Positions 8,929-18,007 are shown, counted from the first letter of the stretch. The stretch is 64,000 bases of DNA from Paenibacillus phoenicis (GCF_034718895.1 NZ_JAYERP010000001.1:2108001-2172000), one strand, 5' to 3'. The notes: a model not told the origin generated them from the sequence alone. Made by a program: numbers and translations.

Positions 8929-9951
8929 ATGAAACGCAACATAACGATGAAAGATATCGCCGACAAGCTGGGCGTCAGCAGCGTTACGGTATCCAAAGCG
9001 CTGAATGACAAGGAAGGCGTCAGCGACAGCCTGAAGCTGAAGATCAAGAAGGTGGCCAGTGAGATGGGCTACCGCTTTAACTCGGCGGCCAAATCGATCA
9101 AGGACGGGCTTTCTTATAATATTGGCGTGATGATTCCGCAGCGTTTTACGGGTCTTAGAGAGTCCTTCTATTTGCAGGTTTATCAGCAGATCGCCATTCA
9201 GTTGGACCACTATGGCTATTTCGGAATCTTAAATATCTTAAGCAGCGAAGATGAGGAACAGCTCAATTTCCCGCGGGTATACAGTGAAAATAAGGTGGAT
9301 GGCATCATCATTTTGGGGCAGGTCAGCAAGAAGTACATCGAAACGGTGCAAAATATGGAGCTGCCGAAGCTGTTTCTCGACTTTTATGACGAGCATGCCG
9401 CGATCGATTCAATCGTTACCGATAACTTTTACGGCGCTTACGAGATCACGAACTATCTGATCCGATGCGGCCACCGCGAGATCGCTTATGTTGGCAACGT
9501 CTATTCCACCAGCAGTATCCAAGACCGCTTCCTGGGTTACTACAAATCGCTGCTGGAGCACGGGTTGAAGTTTAACGAGCGTTATCTGATCAATGACCGT
9601 GATGAACACGGTACCTATATCGATATCGAGCTTCCGGAGCAAATGCCTACCGCGTTCGTCTGCAACTGCGACCAAGTCGCCTATCTTTTGGGCGAGCGCC
9701 TCACCAGCATGGGTTACCGTATCCCGGATGACTGTTCGATTGTCGGGTTCGACAACGACGTATACGCCACGCTGGCAAATCCGCCGCTAACTACGGTTGA
9801 GGTGGATATTGAGCAGATGGCCCGATCCGCCGTCAAGGCGATTATGGATAAAGTGTCCAACCCCCATCGCCGCATCGGCCGCATGCTGGTGCAAGGCAAG
9901 ATCATCTACCGGGATTCCGTTAAGAACCTTAATACCGAACCCGCCGAGTAA
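8929..9951 (+). CDS. LacI family transcriptional regulator (first of two in the mannan island)
   Basis: 340 residues: an N-terminal LacI helix-turn-helix (MKDIADKLGVSSVTVSKALN, residues 7-26) followed by a periplasmic-binding-protein-like effector domain with the ending YRDSVKNLNTEPAE. Divergently transcribed from the importer operon, which it probably controls in response to an imported manno-oligosaccharide or sugar phosphate. The ATG at 8929 was chosen because the HTH starts within a few residues; its ribosome site is weak. A hairpin terminator overlaps the stop codon. Confidence 0.92.
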   Translation: MKRNITMKDIADKLGVSSVTVSKALNDKEGVSDSLKLKIKKVASEMGYRFNSAAKSIKDGLSYNIGVMIPQRFTGLRESFYLQVYQQIAIQLDHYGYFGILNILSSEDEEQLNFPRVYSENKVDGIIILGQVSKKYIETVQNMELPKLFLDFYDEHAAIDSIVTDNFYGAYEITNYLIRCGHREIAYVGNVYSTSSIQDRFLGYYKSLLEHGLKFNERYLINDRDEHGTYIDIELPEQMPTAFVCNCDQVAYLLGERLTSMGYRIPDDCSIVGFDNDVYATLANPPLTTVEVDIEQMARSAVKAIMDKVSNPHRRIGRMLVQGKIIYRDSVKNLNTEPAE

Positions 9952-9964
9952 TCGGCGGTTTTTT
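9941..9964 (+). terminator. Terminator of the first lacI gene
   Basis: Stem CCGCCGA / TCGGCGG with loop GTAA and six T. It overlaps the end of the coding sequence, so the stop codon lies inside the loop. Confidence 0.9.
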
Positions 9965-10057
9965 GCTTCTTTAGGACAACTTCACGCTAACAAATTCAAA
10001 ATAAAAAAGGTTGAATCCACCGTTTAGCCGTTATATAGTTATGTCATAATTAGTATT

Positions 10058-10091
10058 TTGTTATCTTAATTTATATAACAAATAATAACAA
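10058..10091. promoter_or_regulatory. TTGTTAT / ATAACAA motif cluster upstream of the mannanase operon
   Basis: TTGTTAT at 10058-10064 and ATAACAA at 10075-10081 and 10085-10091. The same heptamer occurs three times upstream of the second lacI gene (14670-14695). A shared operator for that regulator is inferred; the AT-rich setting raises the chance of coincidence. Confidence 0.35.
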
Positions 10092-10128
10092 ATTTTAAAT
10101 TTTCGAGATCGTGGGGTGAAATGCAAGT

Positions 10129-11088
10129 ATGCAATCGCTCGAACCTTATATTGCCGGAATGACTTGGGGGTTTATGGGCGTCAGGGGGACCTGGGGCAAC
10201 GAGACCGCAGCTCATTCCATGGAAATGATGGCGAAGGTGACCCGCAGTAACTGGACGGCCATTGCTTTTGCCGCACTGCAAGCAACAGCCTTCTCCACGG
10301 ATATCCCCTTCTGGGAGGCGCCGACGGTGACCGACGAGGAAGTCCGATGGGCCATTCGTAAGGCGCATTCGCTGGGGTTGAAGGTATGTCTGAAGCCGAT
10401 CGTGAACTGCGCGGACGGAACTTGGCGAGCGCACATTAATTTTTTTGATCGAGACGTCCCTTGTGAACCAAAATGGTCTGACTGGTTTGCCTCGTATCGC
10501 GCATATCTCCTTCATTTCGCGCAAATCGCCGAGGAAACCGGGTGCGAGATGTTCTGTATCGGCTGCGAAATGGTGCAAACCGACCGGCGGGAAGCGGAAT
10601 GGCGCGCTTTGATCGCCGACATTCGCCAGGTTTACCACGGACCGCTGACGTATAACTGCGACAAATATCAAGAGGACAATGTGATGTGGTGGGATGCCCT
10701 GGATGTGATCAGTTCCAGCGGCTACTACCCGATCGGAGATTGGGATCGTCAGCTGGATCGAATTGAAAGCGTTGTCCGGAGATACGGTAAGCCGTTTTTG
10801 TTTATGGAAGCCGGCTGCCCGAGCCGCACCGGGTCGGCGAACGTCCCAAATGACTGGACGCTGCAGGGTGCAGTGAATGAGGCAGAACAGGCGGAATATT
10901 ACCGCACGATGCTGGAGAAATGCGGAGAACGCGATTGGGTCCGCGGCTTGATGCTGTGGGATTGGCCGGCGCGGCTGTACGATCGGAGCCAGGCTGCAAC
11001 AAATGATGGTTACTGCATTTATGGCAAGGAAGCGGAGACGGTCGTAGCTGAAGCTTATGCCGCCAAGCTGAACGCGATCGAGCGATAA
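10129..11088 (+). CDS. GH113 intracellular beta-1,4-mannanase / mannosidase
   Basis: 319-residue (beta/alpha)8 enzyme that fits family GH113: the start IAGMTWGFMGVRGTW, strand-4 segment MFCIGCEMV with the probable acid/base Glu, and LFMEAGCPS with the probable nucleophile Glu. The length equals that of known GH113 mannanases. There is no signal peptide, so it should act in the cytoplasm on imported manno-oligosaccharides, releasing mannobiose or mannose. First gene of a three-gene plus-strand operon with the 2-epimerase 13 bases downstream. Whether it cuts internally or from the end cannot be decided from sequence. Confidence 0.88.
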   Translation: MQSLEPYIAGMTWGFMGVRGTWGNETAAHSMEMMAKVTRSNWTAIAFAALQATAFSTDIPFWEAPTVTDEEVRWAIRKAHSLGLKVCLKPIVNCADGTWRAHINFFDRDVPCEPKWSDWFASYRAYLLHFAQIAEETGCEMFCIGCEMVQTDRREAEWRALIADIRQVYHGPLTYNCDKYQEDNVMWWDALDVISSSGYYPIGDWDRQLDRIESVVRRYGKPFLFMEAGCPSRTGSANVPNDWTLQGAVNEAEQAEYYRTMLEKCGERDWVRGLMLWDWPARLYDRSQAATNDGYCIYGKEAETVVAEAYAAKLNAIER

Positions 11089-11101
11089 GGAGGTTTTTTA
11101 C

Positions 11102-12298
11102 GTGGAAACCCATGATTGGAAGGTACAGCTGCAGCAGGAGCTGCAAGGCAACATTCTCCCGTTTTGGATCGAACATACAATCGATTGGCAGCATGGCGGC
11201 TTTGTCGGATACATCGATGAGCAGCTCAACAAGCACCCCGAGGCCGATAAAGGGCTGGTGCTGCACGCCCGCATTCTATGGACCTTCGCTTCGGCCTATC
11301 GTCGATTTCCCGATCCCAAATACCTGGAAATCGCCGAGCGGGCTTATGATTACCTGAAGACGCATTTTGTGGACCCTCAGTACGGCGGTTTCTATTGGAT
11401 GGTGGATGTCCAAGGACGGCCGGTTCAAGACAAAAAGCAGGTCTACGGGCAAGCGTTTGTCATTTACGCTTTGACTGAATATTATCGCGCAACCTCCAGC
11501 GAAGAGGCATTGGAGCAAGCGGTCAACCTCTACCGCCTGCTGGAGCAGCACAGCTATGATCCGGTTCATAAAGGCTATGTTGAGGCTCAGTCCCGCGACT
11601 GGAAACCCACCGGGGATTTAAGTCTCAGCAACAAGGATCTAAACGAAAAGAAATCGATGAATACGCACCTGCACGTGCTGGAGGCGTACACCAATTTGTA
11701 CCGGGTATGGAAATCCTCTGAGCTGCGGGGCAGCTTGTCCGAGCTGATCGAAGTGACGCTAGAGCAAATCATCGATCCGAAAACTGCCCACTTCCTGCTG
11801 TTCTTCGATGACGGCTGGCAGGTCAGAGGACATCATGTCTCGTATGGCCATGATATCGAGGGCAGCTGGCTGCTCGTCGAGGCAGCCGAGGTGCTGGGTG
11901 AGCCCGCTCTGCTGCAGCGCGTGAAGGAAACCGCCTTAAAGATGGCCGAGGCTGTGTATGCGGAAGGCGTTGACCGGGACGGCGGGATATGGAACGAAGC
12001 CGATCCAAACGGCCTGACTGACAATAACAAAGACTGGTGGCCGCAGGCGGAAGCGATGGTTGGTTTCTACAATGCGTACCAACTGACCGGAGACCCCAAG
12101 TACCGGGCGGCTGCAGCAAATTCCTGGAGCTTTATTCAAACGTATCTGGTGGATCGTAAACACGGCGAATGGTTCTGGGGCGTGGATCGAGGCGGCGCAC
12201 CGTTGCCGGGCGAACCAAAGGTCAGCCCTTGGAAATGCCCTTATCATAACAGCCGCGCGTGTCTGGAAATGCTGGAGCGTCTGGAACGCGAGAAGTAA
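11102..12298 (+). CDS. Cellobiose 2-epimerase (acts on beta-1,4-mannobiose)
   Basis: 398-residue (alpha/alpha)6-barrel protein of the N-acylglucosamine 2-epimerase superfamily. Cellobiose-2-epimerase features include LQGNILPFW near the start, HGGFVGYID, RILWTFASAYRRF, and HHVSYGHDIEGSWLL with catalytic/substrate-binding His residues. In mannan pathways this enzyme converts beta-1,4-mannobiose to 4-O-beta-mannosyl-glucose, the substrate of the next gene product. The GTG start at 11102 follows AGGAGGT. The gene sits between the GH113 and GH130 genes in one operon, exactly the order expected for the pathway. Confidence 0.92.
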   Translation: METHDWKVQLQQELQGNILPFWIEHTIDWQHGGFVGYIDEQLNKHPEADKGLVLHARILWTFASAYRRFPDPKYLEIAERAYDYLKTHFVDPQYGGFYWMVDVQGRPVQDKKQVYGQAFVIYALTEYYRATSSEEALEQAVNLYRLLEQHSYDPVHKGYVEAQSRDWKPTGDLSLSNKDLNEKKSMNTHLHVLEAYTNLYRVWKSSELRGSLSELIEVTLEQIIDPKTAHFLLFFDDGWQVRGHHVSYGHDIEGSWLLVEAAEVLGEPALLQRVKETALKMAEAVYAEGVDRDGGIWNEADPNGLTDNNKDWWPQAEAMVGFYNAYQLTGDPKYRAAAANSWSFIQTYLVDRKHGEWFWGVDRGGAPLPGEPKVSPWKCPYHNSRACLEMLERLEREK

Positions 12299-12322
12299 TT
12301 TGATGGATCGGAGGAATTGAGA

Positions 12323-13501
12323 ATGAGCCTATTTGACGAAAGAAAACAGCAGCTGACCGAACGTTACGAACAGCTGATTGCGCGCCGCAACGAGAAAATG
12401 CCCTATGGCAACGGGGTGTACGACCGCTACCGCTATCCGGTCTTGACGGCGGAGCATGCGCCGCTCATTTGGAGATACGATTTCAATCCGGCGACGAATC
12501 CGTATTTCTCTGAACGCCTTGGCGTCAACGGCGTGTTTAATCCAGGAGCCATCGAGTTGAATGGAAAATTTTATCTGATCGCCCGCGTTGAAGGCGTAGA
12601 CCGCAAATCGTTCTTCGCTGTAGCCGAGAGCGATAACGGCATCGACGGCTTCCGTTTCTGGGATAAGCCGGTGGTTATGCCCGAAACCGAAGATCCGGAC
12701 GTCAACGTCTACGACATGCGGGTCGTGCGGCATGAAGACGGCTGGATTTACGGGCTGTTCTGTACGGAGCGGAAAGACCCCCATGCGCCGCGGGGAGATC
12801 TGTCGAGCGCCGTAGCCCAGTGCGGCATCGCCCGCACGAAGGATCTCGTCACTTGGGAGCGGTTAGCCGACCTGAAAACGAAATCTCCGCAGCAGCGCAA
12901 TGTGGTGCTGCACCCCGAGTTCGTAGACGGGAAATACGCGTTCTACACCCGTCCGCAGGACGGCTTCATCGACGCCGGCTCCGGCGGCGGCATCGGCTGG
13001 GGGTTGTCTGATTCGATCGAGCAGGCGGTCATCGACGAGGAAATCATCGTTGACGACCGCAAGTACCATACGATCAAAGAGGTCAAGAACGGCCAAGGTC
13101 CCGCCCCGATCAAAACGGATAAAGGTTGGCTGCACATCGCCCATGGCGTGCGGGGAACGGCGGCCGGGCTCCGCTACGTGCTGTACGCCTTCCTCTCCGA
13201 CTTGCAGGAGCCGCAGCGGGTGACGCATCGGCCGGGCGGCCATCTGATCGCACCGGAAGGCGAGGAGCGTGTCGGCGATGTGTCCAACGTCGTGTTCTGT
13301 AACGGCGTCATCGCCCGCGACAACGGCGACGTCTTCATCTATTACGCTTCCTCTGATACGCGCATCCACGTCGCCACAACGACGGTCGACCGGCTGCTGG
13401 ACTACGTGCTGAACACGCCGGAGGATCCGCTGCGCTCCTATGCCTGCGTACAGCAACGAATCGATTTGATCGAGCGGAATATCCAATTTCTGAACAAGTA
13501 A
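12323..13501 (+). CDS. 4-O-beta-D-mannosyl-D-glucose phosphorylase (GH130 subfamily 1)
   Basis: About 392 residues, GH130 subfamily 1: [53 protein letters not shown] with the probable general-acid Asp, and [19 protein letters not shown]. It splits 4-O-beta-mannosyl-glucose with phosphate into mannose-1-phosphate and glucose. I start at the ATG at 12323, which follows CGGAGGAATTGAG; an in-frame TTG two codons earlier overlaps the ribosome site. Last gene of the mannanase operon; a strong hairpin follows the stop. It is only distantly similar to the GH130 at 4.4 kb, so the two have different roles. Confidence 0.93.
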   Translation: MSLFDERKQQLTERYEQLIARRNEKMPYGNGVYDRYRYPVLTAEHAPLIWRYDFNPATNPYFSERLGVNGVFNPGAIELNGKFYLIARVEGVDRKSFFAVAESDNGIDGFRFWDKPVVMPETEDPDVNVYDMRVVRHEDGWIYGLFCTERKDPHAPRGDLSSAVAQCGIARTKDLVTWERLADLKTKSPQQRNVVLHPEFVDGKYAFYTRPQDGFIDAGSGGGIGWGLSDSIEQAVIDEEIIVDDRKYHTIKEVKNGQGPAPIKTDKGWLHIAHGVRGTAAGLRYVLYAFLSDLQEPQRVTHRPGGHLIAPEGEERVGDVSNVVFCNGVIARDNGDVFIYYASSDTRIHVATTTVDRLLDYVLNTPEDPLRSYACVQQRIDLIERNIQFLNK

Positions 13502-13547
13502 AACAAGCGAGCTGCTAGGAGTTCATCTCTTGGCAGCTCGTTTGTTT
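13501..13547. terminator. Bidirectional terminator between mannan operon and second lacI
   Basis: Long stem AAACAAGCGAGCTGC pairing with GCAGCTCGTTTGTTT, with A- and T-rich flanks. It serves two converging transcripts. Confidence 0.85.
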
Positions 13548-13559
13548 GAGTTGACTTCT

Positions 13560-14630
13560 TTACTCGGCCTTTCGATGCGGCTCGGCGGTGGAATCCCGGT
13601 ATACCGTCTCGACGGAGATCATGATTTTCTCCCGCGGCGCGTCCGGTTGGGCCAGTCGTTCCAGCAGCTTCCTCACCGCCCGCTGGCCAAGGTTCTCCTT
13701 CGGCACGTTAATGGTGGTAATGGCCGGAGTGTACCGGGCCGCATCGTCGATATTGTCAAACCCGCTGACCGTGATATCCCCGGGCACGTGAAGGCCAATC
13801 TCACTCAGGACGGAGCAGGCATGCATCGCGATGGAGTCGTTCGCACACACAAGCGCGGTCGGGAGCGTCCCTTCCGCTTTCTGCCCCTCCAGCCATCCGC
13901 GCAGCACGTCGCCGTAAGCCCCGGTGTCGACACCTTCCAGCTCCAGCATCGGATCCTCCAGGGACTGCGGTGTCAAGCCGTTCTCCTCCAAGGCGCTGCG
14001 GAAACCAATCCAGCGGTCCCGAAAGCTGCGGGAAAACGTTAAATTGCCTAAGAAATGCAGCTTCCGATGCCCCAGGCCGATCAGGTGATTGGTCAAACGG
14101 GCCATCCCATCAACGTTGTTAGCGAAGACCGTGTCGCTTGGAATCAGCGGGTCCTCATGATCGACCAGCACGATCGGCAGCCCGATCCGGTGTACCTCCA
14201 GCAGGAATGGGGTGGCGATCTGCCCCACCCCGATCATCCCCAGAATCCCGTCAGGATTCAGGATGCTCATGAAGTTGTCACCGCGAGGTTCGGATACGAT
14301 AATCATCCCCAGCTCCTGCGCCTCCAGCTCCCGGGAGATGCCTTCCAGCAGTCTACCCCAATACAGCGATTCCTTGTTCTGAAACCGGATATTTGGCATC
14401 AGCACCAGCACTGACTGCTTGCCGGCCGGTGCCGGCAGCGCGGTTCCCGTAGGGATGACGTTCTTCACATAACCGTTCTTCTGATTAAAATACCCAAGCT
14501 GGGAGGCAGCTTGAATGACCCGCTCCCGGGTCTGCTCGCTGACCCCTCCCTTGCCGGACAAAGCTTTGGATACAACGAATTTCGAGACGCCTAGATGGTC
14601 GGCGATTTGCTGCATCGTAATTTTTTTCAA
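13560..14630 (-). CDS. LacI family transcriptional regulator (second of the mannan island)
   Basis: About 356 residues. HTH KKITMQQIADHLGVSKFVVSKAL at the N terminus, then a sugar-binding effector domain with VLVDHEDPLIPSDTVFANN and GFDNIDDAARY. I start at TTG 14628-14630, which follows GGAGG at nine bases; longer forms would add 18 non-conserved residues. It converges on the mannanase operon and is separated from it by a bidirectional terminator. ATAACAA repeats upstream of both suggest it may control itself and the mannanase operon, while the first LacI controls the importer; this division of labour is inference. Confidence 0.9.
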   Translation of the reverse strand: MKKITMQQIADHLGVSKFVVSKALSGKGGVSEQTRERVIQAASQLGYFNQKNGYVKNVIPTGTALPAPAGKQSVLVLMPNIRFQNKESLYWGRLLEGISRELEAQELGMIIVSEPRGDNFMSILNPDGILGMIGVGQIATPFLLEVHRIGLPIVLVDHEDPLIPSDTVFANNVDGMARLTNHLIGLGHRKLHFLGNLTFSRSFRDRWIGFRSALEENGLTPQSLEDPMLELEGVDTGAYGDVLRGWLEGQKAEGTLPTALVCANDSIAMHACSVLSEIGLHVPGDITVSGFDNIDDAARYTPAITTINVPKENLGQRAVRKLLERLAQPDAPREKIMISVETVYRDSTAEPHRKAE

Positions 14631-14669
14631 GGACTCTAACCTCCGAAATAACGTATAACGAACGGGTTC

Positions 14670-14695
14670 ATAACAATATAACAACAGTATAACAA
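14670..14695. promoter_or_regulatory. Triple ATAACAA motif upstream of the second lacI
   Basis: ATAACAA at 14670-14676, 14678-14684 and 14689-14695, with related ATAACG and CGTTATA words around them. Matches the heptamers at 10058-10091. Confidence 0.35.
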
Positions 14696-14722
14696 ACTCG
14701 CCATTCGTTATAAATCGTTATT

Positions 14723-15250
14723 TCATTCGCCTGGACCAAACCAGGAGGCAACCCAATGAATGCTCTTCTGCGACGCCTGCTGCAATAGGTGAGCCGCTTT
14801 GTCGGCAAATCGGTCGATGGCCGGCGGCGAGGGCGGCGGCATCAGCAGGTCAGCTGGCGTCTGCAGCGCCTGACCGCCCCCCGTCGTGTTTGGCACATCG
14901 GTCCCGGATGGGGAGGTTCCGTAGCCGGGAACCTGGGTATAACCGCCTGTCGTTCCTTGCGGCGCGGCATTGCCTTGACCGGTTGTCCAAATGGGGGGGG
15001 ATCCGGCGGTCCAACCGTTGTTGTTCTGCTGCAATTGCTGCTGTAATTGCTGTTGCGATTGTTGCGGCTGCTGCGATTGCGGATAGGGATAGATCATGGA
15101 TTGTCCGTTCATGCCTGCAGTCGTCCCTCCGGTTTGAAATCCGGGGCCGAGGATCGAGCTGGTTCCGCTTTCGGCAAGCTGCATCCCCAGCGTCACCCCA
15201 GTCGCCAGCAATAAACCGTATACCAATGTTTTTCGCAGCATTTTAGCCAT
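14723..15250 (-). CDS. yqxA: YqxA-like protein (DUF3679-type), Gln-rich
   Basis: About 175 residues. An N-terminal membrane anchor or signal (MLRKTLVYGLLLATGVTLGMQLAE) matches the start of Bacillus YqxA, and the gene lies right behind spoIIP, the yqxA position. The middle is low-complexity: a Gln-rich run (about residues 61-78) and a Gly/Thr/Pro-rich stretch; the C terminus is an amphipathic helix (RFADKAAHLLQQASQ). Function is unknown; the spoIIP link suggests sporulation. The start at 15250 has GGGGG six bases upstream; an ATG two codons earlier is possible. Confidence 0.75.
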   Translation of the reverse strand: MAKMLRKTLVYGLLLATGVTLGMQLAESGTSSILGPGFQTGGTTAGMNGQSMIYPYPQSQQPQQSQQQLQQQLQQNNNGWTAGSPPIWTTGQGNAAPQGTTGGYTQVPGYGTSPSGTDVPNTTGGGQALQTPADLLMPPPSPPAIDRFADKAAHLLQQASQKSIHWVASWFGPGE

Positions 15251-15268
15251 GTCCATCCCCCATTCAAA

Positions 15269-16690
15269 TCAAGATTTCTTGTTTGTGCTGTTCGTTCCTT
15301 TGTTCACGCTGTCCGAAGACTTATTGGAACTGCCCGCGCCTTTGTTCGTGGTGCCAGCGGACTTGTCCGTGCTCTTTGCGCTGCCGCTAGCGATGCCGTT
15401 CGTACTGCTCTTCGACAGCTTGCCTGCTTTCTCCGCGTCCTGACTTTCCCAATACAGATCGGCCAAAATTCCGGCCAGCACCTTGGCGGTACGCTCCAGC
15501 TCTTCCTGGCTGTTGTCGATGCCGCCGATTTCGATCAGCACGCTGTTCGGCGACAGCGACTGGTTATATTCCCCGTTGCCTTGGGAAGACGTCTTCCCCC
15601 AGATGCCTCTGGAAATCCCGGGATACGACTTCTCCAACCGTTCATGGATGGAGCTGGCGAATTTCTCATTCTCGCGCCAATTCTTGTTCCCGTGTCCGAT
15701 AATGAAGTATACCTGGGCATAATTCACACCGTTGATGGTTGTTGTCGTTTTGTCGTGGCGCTGCGAGTCGCGGTGAATATCGATAAAATATTGCAGCTGA
15801 CCGTTTTCAGCCATCGCTTGTTTGACAGTCTCTCGTGAATATTTATATGAGTAGTTGTAGTTGTAATTGCTCACCTTGGCCGCATAATTTTCGTACGTGT
15901 GTAAGGTTGCGACCCCTCTGCGTTCCAGCTCTTTCGCCAAGGCCTCTCCAACTAAGCCTACGTTCTTCTTATCCTCCGCCGAGCTCGGATTATCTACATT
16001 CGTGCCAAGCACGGGATTAAAAGATTCTTGCGGATGGGAATGATAGATCATCACGATATTTTTATTGCCCGGCTTGATGGAAGGCTCCTCCTGATCCCCG
16101 GACGTGCCGTCCGTCTTCCCCGGTTCCACTGCTGGCGGCTGTGCTGTGTCCGAATTGTCGCCGTCCTTCCCGGGATCCGCGTTACTTCCGTCATCGGGGA
16201 TATCCGGTTCCGGGTGATCCGGCGCACTTCCGTCGGCTCCTGCGCCTGGCCGGTAGTCCTCCGGAGCCTGGGCCGTCCCGTTGCCGGAGCCGGTGCGCAG
16301 CAGGATCGGACTGTCAGCGCCAAGCCCTGGGACTTCCCGGGCTACCAAGCTCTTTGGATCGGACGGATTCACGTCCGTCAACAGCTGAAAGACGAAGTTC
16401 GTCACCTGCCGCCCGGAAATCGCCGGGGTCTGCTTCTCGCTAGCCACATGCGGCAGCTCCATGCCAACCATATCCATGAAGAATCCGCTGGACAGCGAGG
16501 CCGCCAGTCCTTTCATCGAGGAGACAGGGGAGGTGTTCAGCTGTTTCTCAGCGATCCCCAGCACCCCCAGCATGACGAAGAAGATCACCGACATGACCGA
16601 CAGCAGCAAAAAGGTGCGTCCCATCGCCAACACATGAAGCAGATTCCTTCTCATTTTCCCTAGATTCCAAGCCTTGAATTTCATATGCAT
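15269..16690 (-). CDS. spoIIP: Stage II sporulation protein P (peptidoglycan hydrolase)
   Basis: 473-residue amidase/endopeptidase of the SpoIID-SpoIIM-SpoIIP complex that drives engulfment of the forespore. A membrane segment lies at about residues 24-46, followed by a conserved region, a Pro/Asp/Gly-rich linker (about 135-207), and the catalytic domain with zinc-ligand-type motifs YHSHPQESF (about 216-224), DIHRDS (about 304-309) and EIGG. The last ~50 residues form an unusual Ser/Thr/Lys/Asn-rich tail after the amidase domain. The ATG at 16690 follows GGAGGAGGAC. It lies between gpr and yqxA, the standard order. Confidence 0.96.
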   Translation of the reverse strand: MHMKFKAWNLGKMRRNLLHVLAMGRTFLLLSVMSVIFFVMLGVLGIAEKQLNTSPVSSMKGLAASLSSGFFMDMVGMELPHVASEKQTPAISGRQVTNFVFQLLTDVNPSDPKSLVAREVPGLGADSPILLRTGSGNGTAQAPEDYRPGAGADGSAPDHPEPDIPDDGSNADPGKDGDNSDTAQPPAVEPGKTDGTSGDQEEPSIKPGNKNIVMIYHSHPQESFNPVLGTNVDNPSSAEDKKNVGLVGEALAKELERRGVATLHTYENYAAKVSNYNYNYSYKYSRETVKQAMAENGQLQYFIDIHRDSQRHDKTTTTINGVNYAQVYFIIGHGNKNWRENEKFASSIHERLEKSYPGISRGIWGKTSSQGNGEYNQSLSPNSVLIEIGGIDNSQEELERTAKVLAGILADLYWESQDAEKAGKLSKSSTNGIASGSAKSTDKSAGTTNKGAGSSNKSSDSVNKGTNSTNKKS

Positions 16691-16768
16691 GTCCTCCTCC
16701 AGCCGCTTTCAAACTATATTCCAAATCTATGAACCTAGTTGAAAGGCTAGAACCTCAAATTCTCACAC

Positions 16769-16800
16769 AAAAAAAGAAATCCGCTAGATTCGCGGATTTC
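16769..16800 (-). terminator. Terminator after gpr
   Basis: Perfect 9-bp stem GAAATCCGC / GCGGATTTC with a 7-base loop, followed on the minus strand by seven T. It separates gpr from spoIIP. Confidence 0.9.
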
Positions 16801-16842
16801 CTTGAGATTTAAGGAGAAGGAACTAGAAGCAGCATACGCTCG

Positions 16843-17856
16843 TTAATGCGTGTAGGACGCCACGTTATCCGGAGTAACTGCCTCATGCAGCGAGATGTTG
16901 AGTCCGCTTGCAATGACGTTGGCGACGTCCTCGATGAATTCATCAATTTCCTTCGGCGTGACGATCAAATCATGGCCGAGCGGTTCAAGCACCTCTTTGA
17001 CGAGACCCAGACGCTCGTTTTCGCTCAGGTCGTTCAGCATGCCCATGATCTGCTTGGTCGGAGCTTTTCCGTCGTCGCTTTCCTGGTTAAAATGATTTTT
17101 CATCAAATCCAATACATTATTTACGATCGTCGATGCGTAGCACACCGTTGGAACGCCGATGGCGATACAAGGCACGCCCAAAATTTCCTTGGTCAGCCCC
17201 CGCCGCTTATTGCCGATCCCTGAGCCGGGATGGATGCCGATATCGGCGATCTGGATCGTGGTATTCACCCGCTCCAACGAGCGCGAAGCCAGCGCATCGA
17301 TGGCGATGATGAGATCGGGTTTTGTCCGATCCACGATCCCCTGCACCACTTCGCTGGATTCAATACCGGTAATGCCAAGCACCCCGGGGGCAATCGCGCT
17401 AACCTCGCGGTAACCTGGCGCTACCTGGTCCGGTGTCAGCTCAAAATAATGGCGGGTGACCATCACATTTTCCACCACCAGCGGTCCAAGCGCATCCGGC
17501 GTGACGTTCCAGTTGCCGAGGCCAACGATCAACGTCTTCGCCTCCGGTCCAACCCCGATTTTATTTAAAAATGCAGTAAACTCCTTGGCGAACGCCGCAG
17601 CCACCTTCTCCTGCAGCTCGGTATCCTGATTGCGGAGACCGGGAACCTCCAGCGTCACATAATGCCCCTGGATTCGTCCAATTTGCCGCGAGGCTGCCTC
17701 ATCGGTCACATCCAGACGGGTAATCTTGATCCCGTCCTGTTCCTCGACCTGCTCATTGAGCCCAGGGACCGGGCCGCCATGGATCGTCTCCGCCATTTCC
17801 TTTGATTCAACGGCCAAGTCAGTGCGTACGGAATATTCGCGCAAGTCCAAGTTCAT
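16843..17856 (-). CDS. gpr: Germination protease Gpr (SASP-specific endopeptidase)
   Basis: 337-residue aspartate-type protease (A25) that degrades small acid-soluble spore proteins during germination. Made as a zymogen: the N-terminal propeptide carries the TDLA processing motif (residues 12-15), which mimics the SASP cleavage site. Conserved blocks include GLGNWNVTPDALGP, GIESSEVVQGI, DALASRS and IHPGSGIGNKR. The ATG at 17856 is preceded by GGAGG. A sigma-G-like promoter lies upstream, matching forespore expression. Confidence 0.96.
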   Translation of the reverse strand: MNLDLREYSVRTDLAVESKEMAETIHGGPVPGLNEQVEEQDGIKITRLDVTDEAASRQIGRIQGHYVTLEVPGLRNQDTELQEKVAAAFAKEFTAFLNKIGVGPEAKTLIVGLGNWNVTPDALGPLVVENVMVTRHYFELTPDQVAPGYREVSAIAPGVLGITGIESSEVVQGIVDRTKPDLIIAIDALASRSLERVNTTIQIADIGIHPGSGIGNKRRGLTKEILGVPCIAIGVPTVCYASTIVNNVLDLMKNHFNQESDDGKAPTKQIMGMLNDLSENERLGLVKEVLEPLGHDLIVTPKEIDEFIEDVANVIASGLNISLHEAVTPDNVASYTH

Positions 17857-17888
17857 GCCATAAGACCTCCATTTCCTCTGATTGCCTT

Positions 17889-17918
17889 TATTGTGCGGGA
17901 GAGGGAATGGGTTTATAC
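17889..17918 (-). promoter_or_regulatory. Sigma-G/F-like promoter of gpr
   Basis: On the minus strand GTATA (17914-17918) and CACAATA (17889-17895) are 18 bases apart, close to the forespore consensus (GYATA, CATnnTA). The location upstream of a forespore gene supports it. Confidence 0.55.
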
Positions 17919-17978
17919 ATCCCTTCTGCGAGGCTGAAAAACTTGCGCGAAATTGAGAGATTCGGTATGATGAATTTA

Positions 17979-18007
17979 TTGCTTTTTGCTATCTTGCGTG
18001 ATAAAAT
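17979..18007 (+). promoter_or_regulatory. Promoter of rpsT
   Basis: TTGCTT (17979-17984) and TAAAAT (18002-18007) with a 17-base spacer, about 55 bases ahead of the rpsT start. Confidence 0.55.

Noticed and set aside
12863..13486. Long minus-strand frame opposite the mannosyl-glucose phosphorylase gene
   Set aside because: It is antisense to a strongly supported GH130 gene and shows no domain or ribosome site.
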